From assembly GCA_039193195.1 (NCBI GenBank), contig JBCCWS010000015.1:53712-117711 (forward strand): DNA of 64,000 nucleotides, written 5' to 3'. This DNA comes from Pseudomonadota bacterium. Lineage in GTDB: Bacteria; Pseudomonadota; Gammaproteobacteria; Steroidobacterales; JBCBZW01. Below, piece after piece: positions 55,447 to 64,000 of this stretch (positions are counted from its first letter, which is position 1; each line of letters opens with the position of its first letter). The notes under the pieces were generated by a model, which was not told where the DNA came from, searched no databases, and saw only the letters and a list, made by a program, of their open reading frames with translations. A program made the translations under genes and the position numbers.

Positions 55447-57117
55447 TTAGGGAAGAGGCGAACGGAAAAACGGTTGTTCGCTAGCCGGCTCGGGCACCGT
55501 GGGCGTCTGTTCGAGCGCCACGTCATCGAGCAGCGCTCCCCAGTTCGTGCGCGCGCGCATCTCATCGATGGTGGCCCCGTCGATCAGCGGCGAGCGCTCG
55601 CGCAGTTCCCATCCACCGCCGAGGGCGAGGTAAAGCCCGATCACGCTGTCCGCAACCGCGCCACGACTGCGCACGAGGATCTGTTGCTGCGAGTTCAGGG
55701 TGCGCTGCGTGTCGAGCACGCGTTGGTAATCCGCGATGCCCTCTCGGTATTGGAGCAAGGCAAGGTCCACCGCTCGCCGAGCCGCATCGGCGCTGGCCTG
55801 TACGTGCGTGAGCGCCGCACGCTCACCGAGCACGTCGGCGATCGCATCCTCCACCTCCCGCGCGGCGCTGAGCACCGATGTGCGGTAGGCGACCAGACTC
55901 TCCTGCAGGGCGGCGTCCTCGACTCGCACTGTGTTGATCAGGCGGCCGTAGTTGAACACCGGCCAGCTAAAGAAAGGGCCGAGGGTCCACTCCAGACTGT
56001 CGGCAGCGAACACTTCCGATAGGTCTCGGGATCCCGTATTCGCGTTGGTGAGCCCAACGGAGCCGCTCAGACCGAAGGCAGGGTATCGATCCGCCTGGGC
56101 GATCCCGACGCGAGCACTCTGCGCCGCTGCCTCGAGTTCGGCGACGCGCACGTCGGGCCGGCGGCGCAGCAACTCTGCGGGAACGCCAGTCTCCAGGGGC
56201 ATTTCCGGGGCAGGCACCTTACCTATGCCGATGCGAGCCGCAACCCTGCCCGGCGCTTCGCCCAGCAGCAAGCTCAAGGCGTTCAGTGCCTGCTGCAAGT
56301 CCGCTTGAATCGTCGGCAGGTCGGCGCGGGTGGACTCCGCGAGGGTGCGCGCCTGCTCAACATCGAGCTCCGTCGTGCGCTCGTTGCGCGCGAGGACGTC
56401 GGCGATCTCCAGGCTTCGCTGCTGCAGCGCTACGTTCTCGCGCGTGACTTCGTACAACTCTTGCAGGGTGCGCACCGCGACGTAGGTACTCGCCGTCTCG
56501 GCGATGAGCGCCAGGCTCACGGCATCGTAGGCCGCCACTGCGCCGCCGAAGTCGGCCACGGCTGCTTCCACGCCACGGCGGAAGCGACCCCAGAAGTCCA
56601 GCTCCCAGGTGCTGTCGAAGCCAAGGGAGACCACACCGAACTGATCGTCTGCGCCTGGGAAAAACGACGGGTCGTTCTCGCTCAAGCCAATCGCGGTGAG
56701 GCTGCCGCTGGCGCTTTGCGATTGCGGCAGGCGATTGCCGAACGCGATGGCCAACCCCGCGCGCGCCTGCAGCACCCGCAGGCCGGCCGCTTCGATATCC
56801 AGGTTCTGCTCGAACACCTCGACGACCAGAGAGGTGAGCTGTGGATCGTCAAAGCCCTCCCACCACGCGGTGGAGAATTCCTTAGGTGGCGGCGCGGGCT
56901 CACCTTGATCTCCCCCCACAGCAGTCCACGCGGGCGGTAGCTCGACCCGCGGACGGTTGAAGTCGGGGCCGACCGCACAGGCATTGACCAGAGCCAGGAT
57001 GGCTGCCGCAACCGCCACTGCAAACAGTCGGCTAAGGGTATGCGGGCGCGCAGCTGACTGTGAGGCGCGGCGAAACGAGTAGATTACAGACTCACAAGTT
57101 CCGGTGGCGGCCACCAA
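55447..57117 (-). CDS. Outer-membrane efflux factor (NodT/OprM-like lipoprotein)
   Basis: This 556-residue TolC-family channel lipoprotein has the lipobox LVNAC. The two repeat halves have helix-strand patterns such as YVAVRTLQELYEVTRENVALQQRSLEIAD and LLQYREGIADYQRVLDTQRTLNSQQQ. The start is TTG at 57117 (or GTG 57114) with GAGGAG 6 nt upstream. It is the first gene of the OMF-adaptor-pump operon. Confidence 0.9.
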   Translation of the reverse strand: MVAATGTCESVIYSFRRASQSAARPHTLSRLFAVAVAAAILALVNACAVGPDFNRPRVELPPAWTAVGGDQGEPAPPPKEFSTAWWEGFDDPQLTSLVVEVFEQNLDIEAAGLRVLQARAGLAIAFGNRLPQSQSASGSLTAIGLSENDPSFFPGADDQFGVVSLGFDSTWELDFWGRFRRGVEAAVADFGGAVAAYDAVSLALIAETASTYVAVRTLQELYEVTRENVALQQRSLEIADVLARNERTTELDVEQARTLAESTRADLPTIQADLQQALNALSLLLGEAPGRVAARIGIGKVPAPEMPLETGVPAELLRRRPDVRVAELEAAAQSARVGIAQADRYPAFGLSGSVGLTNANTGSRDLSEVFAADSLEWTLGPFFSWPVFNYGRLINTVRVEDAALQESLVAYRTSVLSAAREVEDAIADVLGERAALTHVQASADAARRAVDLALLQYREGIADYQRVLDTQRTLNSQQQILVRSRGAVADSVIGLYLALGGGWELRERSPLIDGATIDEMRARTNWGALLDDVALEQTPTVPEPASEQPFFRSPLP

Positions 57118-57403
57118 CGAGGGCTCCTCGATCAGTTCGTCCTTGACCTTGAGGTGCGCCGTGAACGCAACTCAATCAGATCGCCAACGTAATGCTGTGA
57201 CCGGGATTCAGTAAGGACCAATCGCGACACGATGGGACCGGAACGATCAGAGGACAGCTGACCGTTGGGGGCGCGGGGCTCACTAGTGCGCTATCGAAGA
57301 AACCGAAGGGACTCTCATCGACGCTGCGGGCACCGACGGAACGGGTTCCTACTGAAGGTGGGATGAAGCTGCGGGTAGCGGTCGCAGTCGCGCGACCCGC
57401 TCG

Positions 57404-58378
57404 CTAGATGTTGTCGAGTTTTTCCTTCGAGTAGAAGGCCAAGAGCAGCTGTTCTTTGATCGAGAGCGGTTCGGCCTTGCCGGCACCGATCTGCCCTACC
57501 TCCTCGTCGGCGCAGTAGGTGCCGAAGATCCGGTCCCACAGGATGATGTTGCAGCCGTAGTTCGTGTTGCTCTGGTTCAGATCGAGGGCATGGTGTACGT
57601 GATGCTGCTGCGCTGTGGCGAAAAACCAGTTGTACCCGGGCATGGACTTGAGCGGCAGATTAGAGTGGTTGAGCGTGCCGTTCCACATGCCGAAGGCACC
57701 CGCCACCGCCATCACGTAGTCACTCGCACCGAGCAACGCAAGGGCGATCGGCGTGCCTAACGCTAAAGCCAGGTACTCAAGAGGATGAGTGCGGTCTCCG
57801 CGCATACAGCCCATCTTGGTGATGTGGTGATGGGTGGCGTGAATACGCCACCAGAAGGCGTGCTCGTGCTGCCAACGATGCAGCCAGTAGTAGACGAAGC
57901 TAGAGATGGACATGACCAGAATAGCAGCCCCGATGAGGCCCAGCACGGACTGGGGCTGCAGGCTGATCTGCAGGGGCGCCATGTCGCGCAGGGCCTTGAA
58001 CGCATCGGAGATCGGGGTGCGGTAGTAGTCGCTGTACAGCGGCACCCAGAGCAGCCCCGCGAAGGCGAGCCAGAAGGCGTCTTCGGCCATCTCCTTCGGC
58101 TCCAGGAGCCAGTCGTCGCGCTTAGTCCAGATCCGCTCGGCTACGATCACGAGGGGAATGGGCAAGACGATCATCATGGCGGCAAACAGCTTGTGATCGA
58201 ACCACTCGCCCACCACCATCGTGGCGACCAACACCATAGAGCCCAGCACTAGCGTGGGCTGCACGAGCGCCCAGAGCATGTCTTTGCGAGTCCAACGTGG
58301 TGCCGCCGACGCGCCCACTGAATCCGCCGTGGCCGCCGCTGGGTCCATCACTCCGTCACTCATTTGGGTCGTCCCCAT
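57404..58378 (-). CDS. Sterol desaturase/fatty acid hydroxylase-family membrane di-iron protein
   Basis: This protein of about 324 residues has several membrane helices and the histidine clusters of the family: HRWQHEHAFWWRIHATHHH near residue 165-185, NHSN and QQHHVHH in the C-terminal part. These bind two iron ions for O2-dependent hydroxylation or desaturation of lipids. The start is unsure: ATG 58378 or ATG 58363. Substrate is unknown; no carotenoid or sterol genes are nearby. Confidence 0.88.
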   Translation of the reverse strand: MGTTQMSDGVMDPAAATADSVGASAAPRWTRKDMLWALVQPTLVLGSMVLVATMVVGEWFDHKLFAAMMIVLPIPLVIVAERIWTKRDDWLLEPKEMAEDAFWLAFAGLLWVPLYSDYYRTPISDAFKALRDMAPLQISLQPQSVLGLIGAAILVMSISSFVYYWLHRWQHEHAFWWRIHATHHHITKMGCMRGDRTHPLEYLALALGTPIALALLGASDYVMAVAGAFGMWNGTLNHSNLPLKSMPGYNWFFATAQQHHVHHALDLNQSNTNYGCNIILWDRIFGTYCADEEVGQIGAGKAEPLSIKEQLLLAFYSKEKLDNI

Positions 58379-58735
58379 CCTGCTCGTCTTGGCACGCACT
58401 CCTGTTTTCCAAGCAACTTTTGGGCCACCGCGTTAGACCAAGCCCTTCTCGAGCAGAACGTGGGGCTAATCGGCTGATGAAATCGAATGCTGTACGACGC
58501 TATCGCCCGAACTCCTGAGTTCACACCCAGCTACTACTGCCCGCGATAAGAAGCGCAAAGCACGCCAGCCACTGCGTGGCGCCCCCAGTTGGTTCACCAG
58601 AAGCCCTAATATGATGCACGAGCCATCTACCCGTGTACGTCATCGGCGCCTCTTGGGATGATGTCCCTGAGCGATTCGGTAGGCCAGTGATCGTTCGCGT
58701 AGGATCCGCAACTTGCCCATTGCCGGAGAGCGTCT
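58379..58735. other. Divergent intergenic region
   Basis: About 360 bases between the desaturase gene and the lipoprotein gene. No gene and no clear promoter pair were found. It ends with GGAGAG about 7 nt before the lipoprotein start. Confidence 0.35.
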
Positions 58736-59332
58736 ATGTTCCGCACGCGTGTCCTACAAGCCTTGTGCCTCACGGCGCTACCCCTGCTGCTGCTCAGCGC
58801 GTGCGATCCGGCGCCTATCGAATCAGATGAGTCACCCACGACCGCTTCCTTTATCCCCCAGGACTTCTCGCCGCCTACGCGCGTGGAGGGCCCGGACTTC
58901 GAGCTGCAGCCCCTAGGGCCCGCGTTGGTGGAAGTGGACTTCGTCGCTTACATGTCCTCCATCGAGCACCTACAGCAGACCTTTACACGCAGCACCTCAT
59001 GGCCCCACGAGGGCATCACCGACGAGGATGCGATGCTCGACATGCAAAGCGAGCAGGGGCGCTTCGAACGACGTGAGTCCTTTGCCTACGCGGTCCTCAC
59101 CCCCGACGGCACGCGCGAGCGCGGATGCGTCTACATCCACCCTTCGGACAAGGCTGGCTACGACGCTAAGGTGAGCCTGTGGACGACCGAGGAAGAATTC
59201 GATGCCGGCTTCGATCAGGAACTCTACGCCTGGGTGAGGACGTGGGTTGCCGACCAATGGCCCTTCGAGAGGGTGGCGTTCCCCGGACGGGCGATCCCGT
59301 GGGAGGTGTGGGATGAGCTGCCGGCGCGGTGA
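58736..59332 (+). CDS. Lipoprotein with a GNAT-like domain pattern
   Basis: This 198-residue protein has a lipoprotein signal (ALPLLLLSAC). After a Pro/Thr linker the main domain shows the blocks SIEHLQQTF, SFAYAVLTPDGTRERGCVYIHPS and DEWPF-like ADQWPFERVAFPGR. This pattern resembles N-acetyltransferase-type (GNAT) proteins, which are normally cytoplasmic. Export of such a domain is unusual, so it may have another role, such as binding. It is convergent with the TonB receptor gene. Confidence 0.72.
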   Translation: MFRTRVLQALCLTALPLLLLSACDPAPIESDESPTTASFIPQDFSPPTRVEGPDFELQPLGPALVEVDFVAYMSSIEHLQQTFTRSTSWPHEGITDEDAMLDMQSEQGRFERRESFAYAVLTPDGTRERGCVYIHPSDKAGYDAKVSLWTTEEEFDAGFDQELYAWVRTWVADQWPFERVAFPGRAIPWEVWDELPAR

Positions 59333-59346
59333 GGCAAGCTGTTGAA

Positions 59347-59377
59347 GGGTCTGCGCGGCGAGTCGCCACGCAGACCC
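59347..59377. terminator. Bidirectional hairpin between the lipoprotein and receptor genes
   Basis: GGGTCTGCG and CGCAGACCC form a long stem with an inner GGCGA/TCGCC stem, leaving a very small loop. It lies between two converging genes. There is no long T-tract. The strength and position support a shared terminator. Confidence 0.6.
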
Positions 59378-59402
59378 AGACCCTAGCAGCGGGCGCGAGT
59401 GC

Positions 59403-62400
59403 CTAGTTCGTACGCACCGTCACCCCGGCGAACATGAAGCGTCCGCGAGGCCCCGCCGGCCGCGCGAGGGACCCGAGGTAGGGGTCCTCATCGAAGGCGT
59501 TGTTAATACCACCGTAGACGCTGATCTTGTCGGTGGCCTCGTAGCCAAAGGTGAAGTCGTGCACCATGCCGCTCCCTGTGCGCAGGGGATCGACGAACAG
59601 GGGATCGGCGGCCACCTGGGCGTTCTGGATCGTCGGCAACAGCTGACTGGTTTCCAAGCGTGAGGCCCATGCCAGGGAGAAGTTCTGCCAGCGCCAGTTG
59701 GCCGAGAAGTTCATGATCCACTCCGGAAAGCCGAACTCCTCCACACGGTCCTCGAACACGGTCTGATCGATCGGGTCCTGGAACTCGCGGAAGTCGAGCA
59801 GGTGCGTGCCCGTCACGCCGACGAACAGATCACCGTACTTGCCAAGGGAAAACGTGTAGTCGACGCCGAAGTCGACGCCGCTGGTTTCCAGTGCCCCTAG
59901 GTTCACCTGACCGGCCTGGTGGAAGGTAATGAAGCCCTCCGGCGCGCGCTGGATCAGGGGACAGAACTGGTTGTCGATCGAAGACAGGTCGACGCACGCC
60001 TGGGAGATACGCAAGGCGGTCAGGGCGCCGATCGCGCTCTCGATCTCGATGTCGTAGTAGTCGACGATCAAGCGCAGGCCCGGCAGCTGATCAGGCTGGA
60101 ATACCAGGCCCGCGGTGAAGGTGGTGGCCTCCTCCTGGTTGAGGTCCGGGTTGCCGCCCGTGACCCCGGGGATACCTGCGGTGATGAAGTTGGTCACGTC
60201 GTAGCCGTCGGGCACCAGCTGGGCGCAGTTATCCGCGCGGAACTGCGTACCCGAGTCGATGTTCTGGATGGAGCAGGGATCGTCCAGGAACGGGTAGAAG
60301 GCGGGCTGCTGGGGCGAGAACAGCTCGGCGATGTTGGGCGCGCGTACCGCTTCAGAATAGGTGCTGCGGAAGGTGAGGCCACTTACGGGCGACCAGCGAC
60401 CGCCGAGGGACCAGGCCGTGTTGGTACCGATCGTGTTGTAGTCGGCGAAGCGCGCCGCACCGGTAATCTCTAGGTACTCGATACCTGGCAGATCCTCTAG
60501 CAGAGGCGCCTGCAGCTCAACGAAGTACTCAAAGACGTCGAACTCTCCGGCCAAGGGCAAACGGGCGTTGCCGTTTGAGCCGTTCCAGGTGTTGAGGGAG
60601 AGTTCCTCGTCGGACACGATGAACTCGCTCTGCTCCTCGCGGTACTCGAGGCCTACGACCCAGCCCACGGGACCGGCAGGAAGCTCGAACAGGCTCGTCG
60701 ACGTGCCCGCCAGGGAGGCGAAGACGACGTTCTGCTGCAGCTCGGACCTGTCGACGGCGTTCACGTAGACGAAGTCCGCGTACTCCTCCGTGGCGGCGTT
60801 GCTGCCGAAGGGGTTGAAAGGCACGCAGCTGCCGTCGCCGGGCTGGAAGCTCACGAACTGTGTGAACTGGCCGGCGCTGGTGAAGTTATTGGTCGAGAAT
60901 TCCGGCGTGGGGAAGGTGGCGCCCACCCACGGCAGGGCGGTCGGGTCCAGGTCTGAGCGGCACACGATCTCACCCGTGGCGGGATCCACCACCGTGTCGA
61001 GGGCAGCGTAGAAGCGGTCCTCCAGGCGCGTACCCTGGTTGTTCACCTCAACGTCCGTCTTACCGTAGTTGTACGACACCTCGTAGTTCATGCCGCCAAA
61101 GAGCTCGAGATCCCCGTCGATGCCCACCACAACGCGAACCGTGTCGCGATTCACGGTGGTGCGCGGGAGCACGGCGAGGTCGGAGGTATCGCGCGAGGAG
61201 CCGAAGCCGTAGAAAGTGCCGTCGTTCGGGTTGGGGGCGATAATGCCGAGCGCTTGCAACTCGGTAATCTGCGCGGCCAGGGCGTCAGGAATGTACGGGT
61301 TGTCGTAGGCGATGGGGATAGCGTCGTTGAAGTCCGCCACGCCCTGGCGCTCGGAGTTCTTGGAGTAGGAGTACTTGGTCTCGGCGAAGATCCGCAGCGC
61401 AGGGCTGATCTCGAAGCTACCGTTGAGGTTCGCTACCACGCGGTCTTGCTGCGGCAGCAAGGTACCGAGCGTGGTGCCCAGGCCGTCGCCCACCATGAAG
61501 CTCTGGGAGGTGTTCGAGAATAGGCCCGGATCGTAAGCGCGGGGGACGCCGTTGGTAGGCGAGTCGATCACCTGCAGAATCGGAATGTTGGTGCCGGGGA
61601 AGAACGGCACTGGCGTGCCGCTGGGGTTACCGGAGATGAAACTGTCGATAGCGCCGAAAGAGTCGATGGTCGACAGGTCGAACACGCCCAGAGGGCTCGA
61701 GATCGGGTTACCGGCGGGACGCACGAACACGCGGGCTGCGTCCGGGTTGAGGCCCGTTGCGGCAGCGATCTCAGGCGTGTTGTTGATGTCGTTGCCGATG
61801 TTGGGGCCGGTGAAGTCGCGGTCGAAGTCGAAGACCTCGTTGTTGCGCAGGTACTCCACGCCGAACACGACATCGCCGCGACCGTCTGCAAACTCGAAGC
61901 CACCTGCCGTGCTCAGCAGGTATTCCTCCGCGTCGCTACGCCCGGACACGCCGCTGCGAGCGCTGAATTCCAAGCCGTCGAAGTCACCGCCATCGCGAAG
62001 TATGAAGTTCACGACTCCGGTAACCGCATCCGCGCCATAGACGGAAGAGGCGCCGCCCGTGAGGGTCTCGACCTGCTTGACCATCGTGTTGGGGATCGTG
62101 TTGATGTCCACGGCAGCGGCACCCTGGGCTCCGGCCACGTGGCGTCTTCCGTTCACCAGCACGAGCGTACGCACGGTGCCCAGGCCTCTAAGATTGAGCA
62201 AGCCGATGCCAAGATCGCTATCGGTGGACCCCGGTTGCCCGGCGGCGGGATCCTGAAGGGCGGAGAAGTTTGCGGGAAGGGACTGATTGAGCGCGGGCGT
62301 CTCTCGCAGCAGCTCACCCATGTCCACCTGGCCGCCCGTGCGGATCTCATCACCGCCCAGCACCTGTACTGGACTCGCGGACGAGGTCGCGCTGTCGGTC

Positions 62401-62558
62401 GCGATGCGGGACCCCGTTACCACTACCTCTTCAACGGACTCCTCCGTCTGCGCGAGCGCGGTGCCCGCTGCCATGCCGTGGGCACATACCATCGCACCCA
62501 CAATGCGGGCCATCGCACCCACAATGCGGGCGATGCTCTTTCTACTCTGCCGATACAT
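59403..62558 (-). CDS. TonB-dependent outer-membrane receptor
   Basis: This 1051-residue receptor has a signal peptide, a TonB-box-like VEEVVVTGSRIA, a plug domain (RGLGTVRTLVLVNGRRHV; TLTGGASSVYGADAVTGVVNFI) and a large barrel. It is of the oar/colicin-type group with big extracellular loops, common in gammaproteobacteria that use plant or marine carbon sources. ATG 62558 has GGGGAGAG upstream; the frame is open to 62606. A 21-bp exact tandem repeat in the signal region duplicates the residues RIVGAMA. The ligand is unknown. Confidence 0.93.
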   Translation of the reverse strand: MYRQSRKSIARIVGAMARIVGAMVCAHGMAAGTALAQTEESVEEVVVTGSRIATDSATSSASPVQVLGGDEIRTGGQVDMGELLRETPALNQSLPANFSALQDPAAGQPGSTDSDLGIGLLNLRGLGTVRTLVLVNGRRHVAGAQGAAAVDINTIPNTMVKQVETLTGGASSVYGADAVTGVVNFILRDGGDFDGLEFSARSGVSGRSDAEEYLLSTAGGFEFADGRGDVVFGVEYLRNNEVFDFDRDFTGPNIGNDINNTPEIAAATGLNPDAARVFVRPAGNPISSPLGVFDLSTIDSFGAIDSFISGNPSGTPVPFFPGTNIPILQVIDSPTNGVPRAYDPGLFSNTSQSFMVGDGLGTTLGTLLPQQDRVVANLNGSFEISPALRIFAETKYSYSKNSERQGVADFNDAIPIAYDNPYIPDALAAQITELQALGIIAPNPNDGTFYGFGSSRDTSDLAVLPRTTVNRDTVRVVVGIDGDLELFGGMNYEVSYNYGKTDVEVNNQGTRLEDRFYAALDTVVDPATGEIVCRSDLDPTALPWVGATFPTPEFSTNNFTSAGQFTQFVSFQPGDGSCVPFNPFGSNAATEEYADFVYVNAVDRSELQQNVVFASLAGTSTSLFELPAGPVGWVVGLEYREEQSEFIVSDEELSLNTWNGSNGNARLPLAGEFDVFEYFVELQAPLLEDLPGIEYLEITGAARFADYNTIGTNTAWSLGGRWSPVSGLTFRSTYSEAVRAPNIAELFSPQQPAFYPFLDDPCSIQNIDSGTQFRADNCAQLVPDGYDVTNFITAGIPGVTGGNPDLNQEEATTFTAGLVFQPDQLPGLRLIVDYYDIEIESAIGALTALRISQACVDLSSIDNQFCPLIQRAPEGFITFHQAGQVNLGALETSGVDFGVDYTFSLGKYGDLFVGVTGTHLLDFREFQDPIDQTVFEDRVEEFGFPEWIMNFSANWRWQNFSLAWASRLETSQLLPTIQNAQVAADPLFVDPLRTGSGMVHDFTFGYEATDKISVYGGINNAFDEDPYLGSLARPAGPRGRFMFAGVTVRTN
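62490..62531 (-). repeat. Two exact 21-bp tandem copies in the receptor signal sequence
   Basis: A 21-bp unit occurs twice in direct tandem, at 62490-62510 and 62511-62531. It is in frame and repeats seven residues of the TonB receptor signal peptide (RIVGAMA). This is typical of replication slippage and could change secretion efficiency. Confidence 0.85.
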
Positions 62559-63152
62559 CGGACTCTCCCCTGTCGCTTGCAGGTGCCAAGTCCAACGTGT
62601 CGCCAACGGTCTAGCGGCTGCATCCTTGGTCTCAACCCGCGCCTTCGCACACGGCAGCGGCTCTAGTGAGCATGCCGCCTCTCGTGGCTTACCAGAGCAA
62701 GTTAGGTGCCAAGTTCACTACCGAAAGCATTCAGTGGGCGCCGATCGCGTCGTGGATGACTGAAAACGCGCGAGCTCTGCATCTTCCTGGCCCTTGCAAC
62801 CGACTGCAAAGGCAAGGAGTGGGCATGGACATCCCGTTGCGCTTTCAATCATCTGACCATAACGTTCCCACCCTGGAGCTTTACGCGGCGAGCCGCAGTC
62901 CCCTTTTGGCCACACAACGGGGCAATGTGCACTGCAGCAGTGCAGCCGTAGCCCCCTGCTGCATGCGCCGGCTCCCACGGACGGTACCTTGCTATCGATT
63001 CCATCCTGGGGTCCTGCAGCGCCCTGATAAATATGTGCCGAGTCACTGCGTTGAACTCGATCGCCCCGAGGCCCCGCCCATGAGCCGTGCGCGCGAGGCG
63101 GGCACAATGGACTGATCGTCGTTGCCTACGGATGCCCCCTGGAGTCCTTAAC
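62559..63152. other. Intergenic region upstream of the receptor and the NTF2-like gene
   Basis: About 590 bases between two divergent genes. Open frames exist but lack ribosome-binding sites and family sequence. Regulators of the receptor may bind here; no motif was recognised. Confidence 0.4.
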
Positions 63153-63689
63153 ATGCACCATATTCGACGCCTCACCACAGGCTGCCTCGCCCTTCTCGCT
63201 GCCGGCGCTGCCCTCGCCACCCCCACACCTGAGGAGGGCGCCATTCTCGAGGTGATCGACGCGTTTTTCCTCGCCCTTCACGCAGGCGATGCAGATACCC
63301 TCGAAGCGGTACTTCAGCCCCACAGCCGCACGGTACTGATCCGACCGGATGGTGAGGAGGGCGCGGCTTCTATAGCCGTGCGCGAGGGCAGGGACACTGT
63401 CGCGCGCATGCGCCACCAGCCGTGGGCGCCCTTTCGAGAGTCCTACTGGTCGCCCAAGGTGCTCCAACGCGGACGACTGGCCGTGGTGTGGCTGCCCTAC
63501 GTGCTGATCCGCGAGGAAGGTGGTTTTTCCCATTGCGGCATCGATCAATTCACCCTGACCAAGGCGGGCGGCTGGCGGATCGACTTTGTGGCGTTCACGA
63601 TCGAACCGACGCGCGAGGCATGCGCCGATCTGGGACAGCCGAGCGATGATGATCTTCTACGACCGACCTTCCCTGAGCAGAGCAAATGA
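63153..63689 (+). CDS. Secreted NTF2-like protein
   Basis: This protein of about 178 residues has a signal peptide (LTTGCLALLAAGAALA). The mature part matches SnoaL/NTF2-like folds: EEGAILEVIDAFFLALHAGDADTLEAVLQP and the later GIDQFTLTKAGGWRIDFVAFT. The ATG at 63153 has GGAG 8 nt upstream; the frame is open to 63087. The function is unknown. Confidence 0.8.
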   Translation: MHHIRRLTTGCLALLAAGAALATPTPEEGAILEVIDAFFLALHAGDADTLEAVLQPHSRTVLIRPDGEEGAASIAVREGRDTVARMRHQPWAPFRESYWSPKVLQRGRLAVVWLPYVLIREEGGFSHCGIDQFTLTKAGGWRIDFVAFTIEPTREACADLGQPSDDDLLRPTFPEQSK

Positions 63690-63702
63690 ACGGGGGCGAC
63701 TG

Positions 63703-63867
63703 CTAGTGTCCTGAGTTGGAGGTTCGTTGATGAATTCGCGGCACCTTTTCGCCCCTGAACACGTTGCTCCTCCTCCCGTGGGACCTGCCACGCTCGTCCT
63801 CGCGCCGCGCTCAGGGACAAAAACTCGCGTGCGAATTCAACAACTAACCTCTAACTCAGGACACTAG
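63703..63867. mobile_element. MITE-like element 2 (165 bp), CTAG-bounded
   Basis: Inverted ends of 37 bp (34 of 37 matching; left arm 63703-63739, right arm 63831-63867) begin with CTAGTGTCCTGAGTT. CTAG at both ends fits an IS630-type insertion at TA. There is no open frame. The start of a probable IS630 transposase follows 38 bases later. Confidence 0.75.
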
Positions 63868-63905
63868 TGGAGTGTAACAGCTAGATTCGGAGTACAATTC
63901 CAGCT

Positions 63906-64000
63906 ATGAGTACTCCTATCCATTTGACCGACGAAGAGCGGGCCGAACTGAGACGTCAGGCGAGTCAACAGAGCGGCCCTGCAGCGCTGGCGAGAAGAGC
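63906..64000 (+). CDS. IS630-family transposase, N-terminal start, cut by the window edge
   Basis: Only the first 31 codons are in the window. The start MSTPIHLTDEERAELRRQAS with LARRA after it resembles the N-terminal helix-turn-helix of IS630-type transposases. The stop is not in the window, so family and completeness rest on the N-terminus alone. It lies just after the CTAG-bounded element. Confidence 0.55.
   Translation, partial: MSTPIHLTDEERAELRRQASQQSGPAALARR

Noticed and set aside
62666..63115. A 149-codon plus-strand frame between the receptor and the NTF2-like gene
   Set aside because: No ribosome-binding site, no domain pattern and an irregular residue composition.

Overview
The window looks like chromosomal DNA of a high-GC gammaproteobacterium. 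It has a type IV pilus minor-pilin cluster, a murJ-ribF-lspA run, rpsT with a UUG start, rplU-rpmA-obgE divergent from a polyprenyl diphosphate synthase gene, a tripartite RND pump and a large TonB-dependent receptor. No rRNA or CRISPR array was seen. One tRNA gene, tRNA-Pro(CGG), is present. Family and genus cannot be fixed from sequence reading alone.

Layout. 1-8.4 kb: type IV pilus genes, with a 5'-truncated pilY1, pilE, then pilV-pilW-pilX-pilY1. 8.5-16.6 kb: housekeeping genes lspA, ribF, murJ, rpsT, obgE, rpmA, rplU, ispB and a type II NADH dehydrogenase. 16.8-19.5 kb: a small, lower-GC island between an intact tRNA-Pro and a degenerate tRNA-Pro 3' copy. It carries a small gene coupled to a pentapeptide-repeat/TIR fusion. 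20.1-32.1 kb: a mixed metabolic region with an AstE/AspA-like deacylase, cysS, a nitrile hydratase-type enzyme split into three subunits, a GH17 lipoprotein, an ATP-grasp/nucleotidyltransferase pair and an IorAB-like molybdenum hydroxylase. 32.2-43.0 kb: a probable guanidine-nitrogen pathway. It has allophanate hydrolase, an ABC importer, two DUF1989 carboxyguanidine deiminase subunits, a biotin-dependent urea/guanidine carboxylase and a HupE/UreJ-like metal permease. A sigma-54-like promoter and a repeated motif lie upstream of the importer gene. 43.0-45.1 kb: two tandem metallo-beta-lactamase-fold proteins, the second without most metal ligands. 45-51 kb: two paralogous AraC-type regulators, small secreted or membrane proteins and a 171-bp palindromic MITE-like element. 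51.2-57.1 kb: the RND pump. 57.4-63.7 kb: a sterol desaturase-family hydroxylase, a lipoprotein with a GNAT-like pattern, a TonB-dependent receptor and a secreted NTF2-like protein. 63.7-64.0 kb: a second CTAG-bounded MITE-like element, then the start of an IS630-type transposase.

How the genes fit together. The clearest pathway is guanidine assimilation: import, carboxylation to carboxyguanidine, deimination to allophanate, and hydrolysis to ammonia and CO2. The most promising little-described locus is the tRNA-Pro island with the TIR fusion, a candidate NAD-consuming defence module. The three-gene nitrile hydratase, the ATP-grasp/nucleotidyltransferase pair and the live/dead metallo-beta-lactamase pair are the next best leads.
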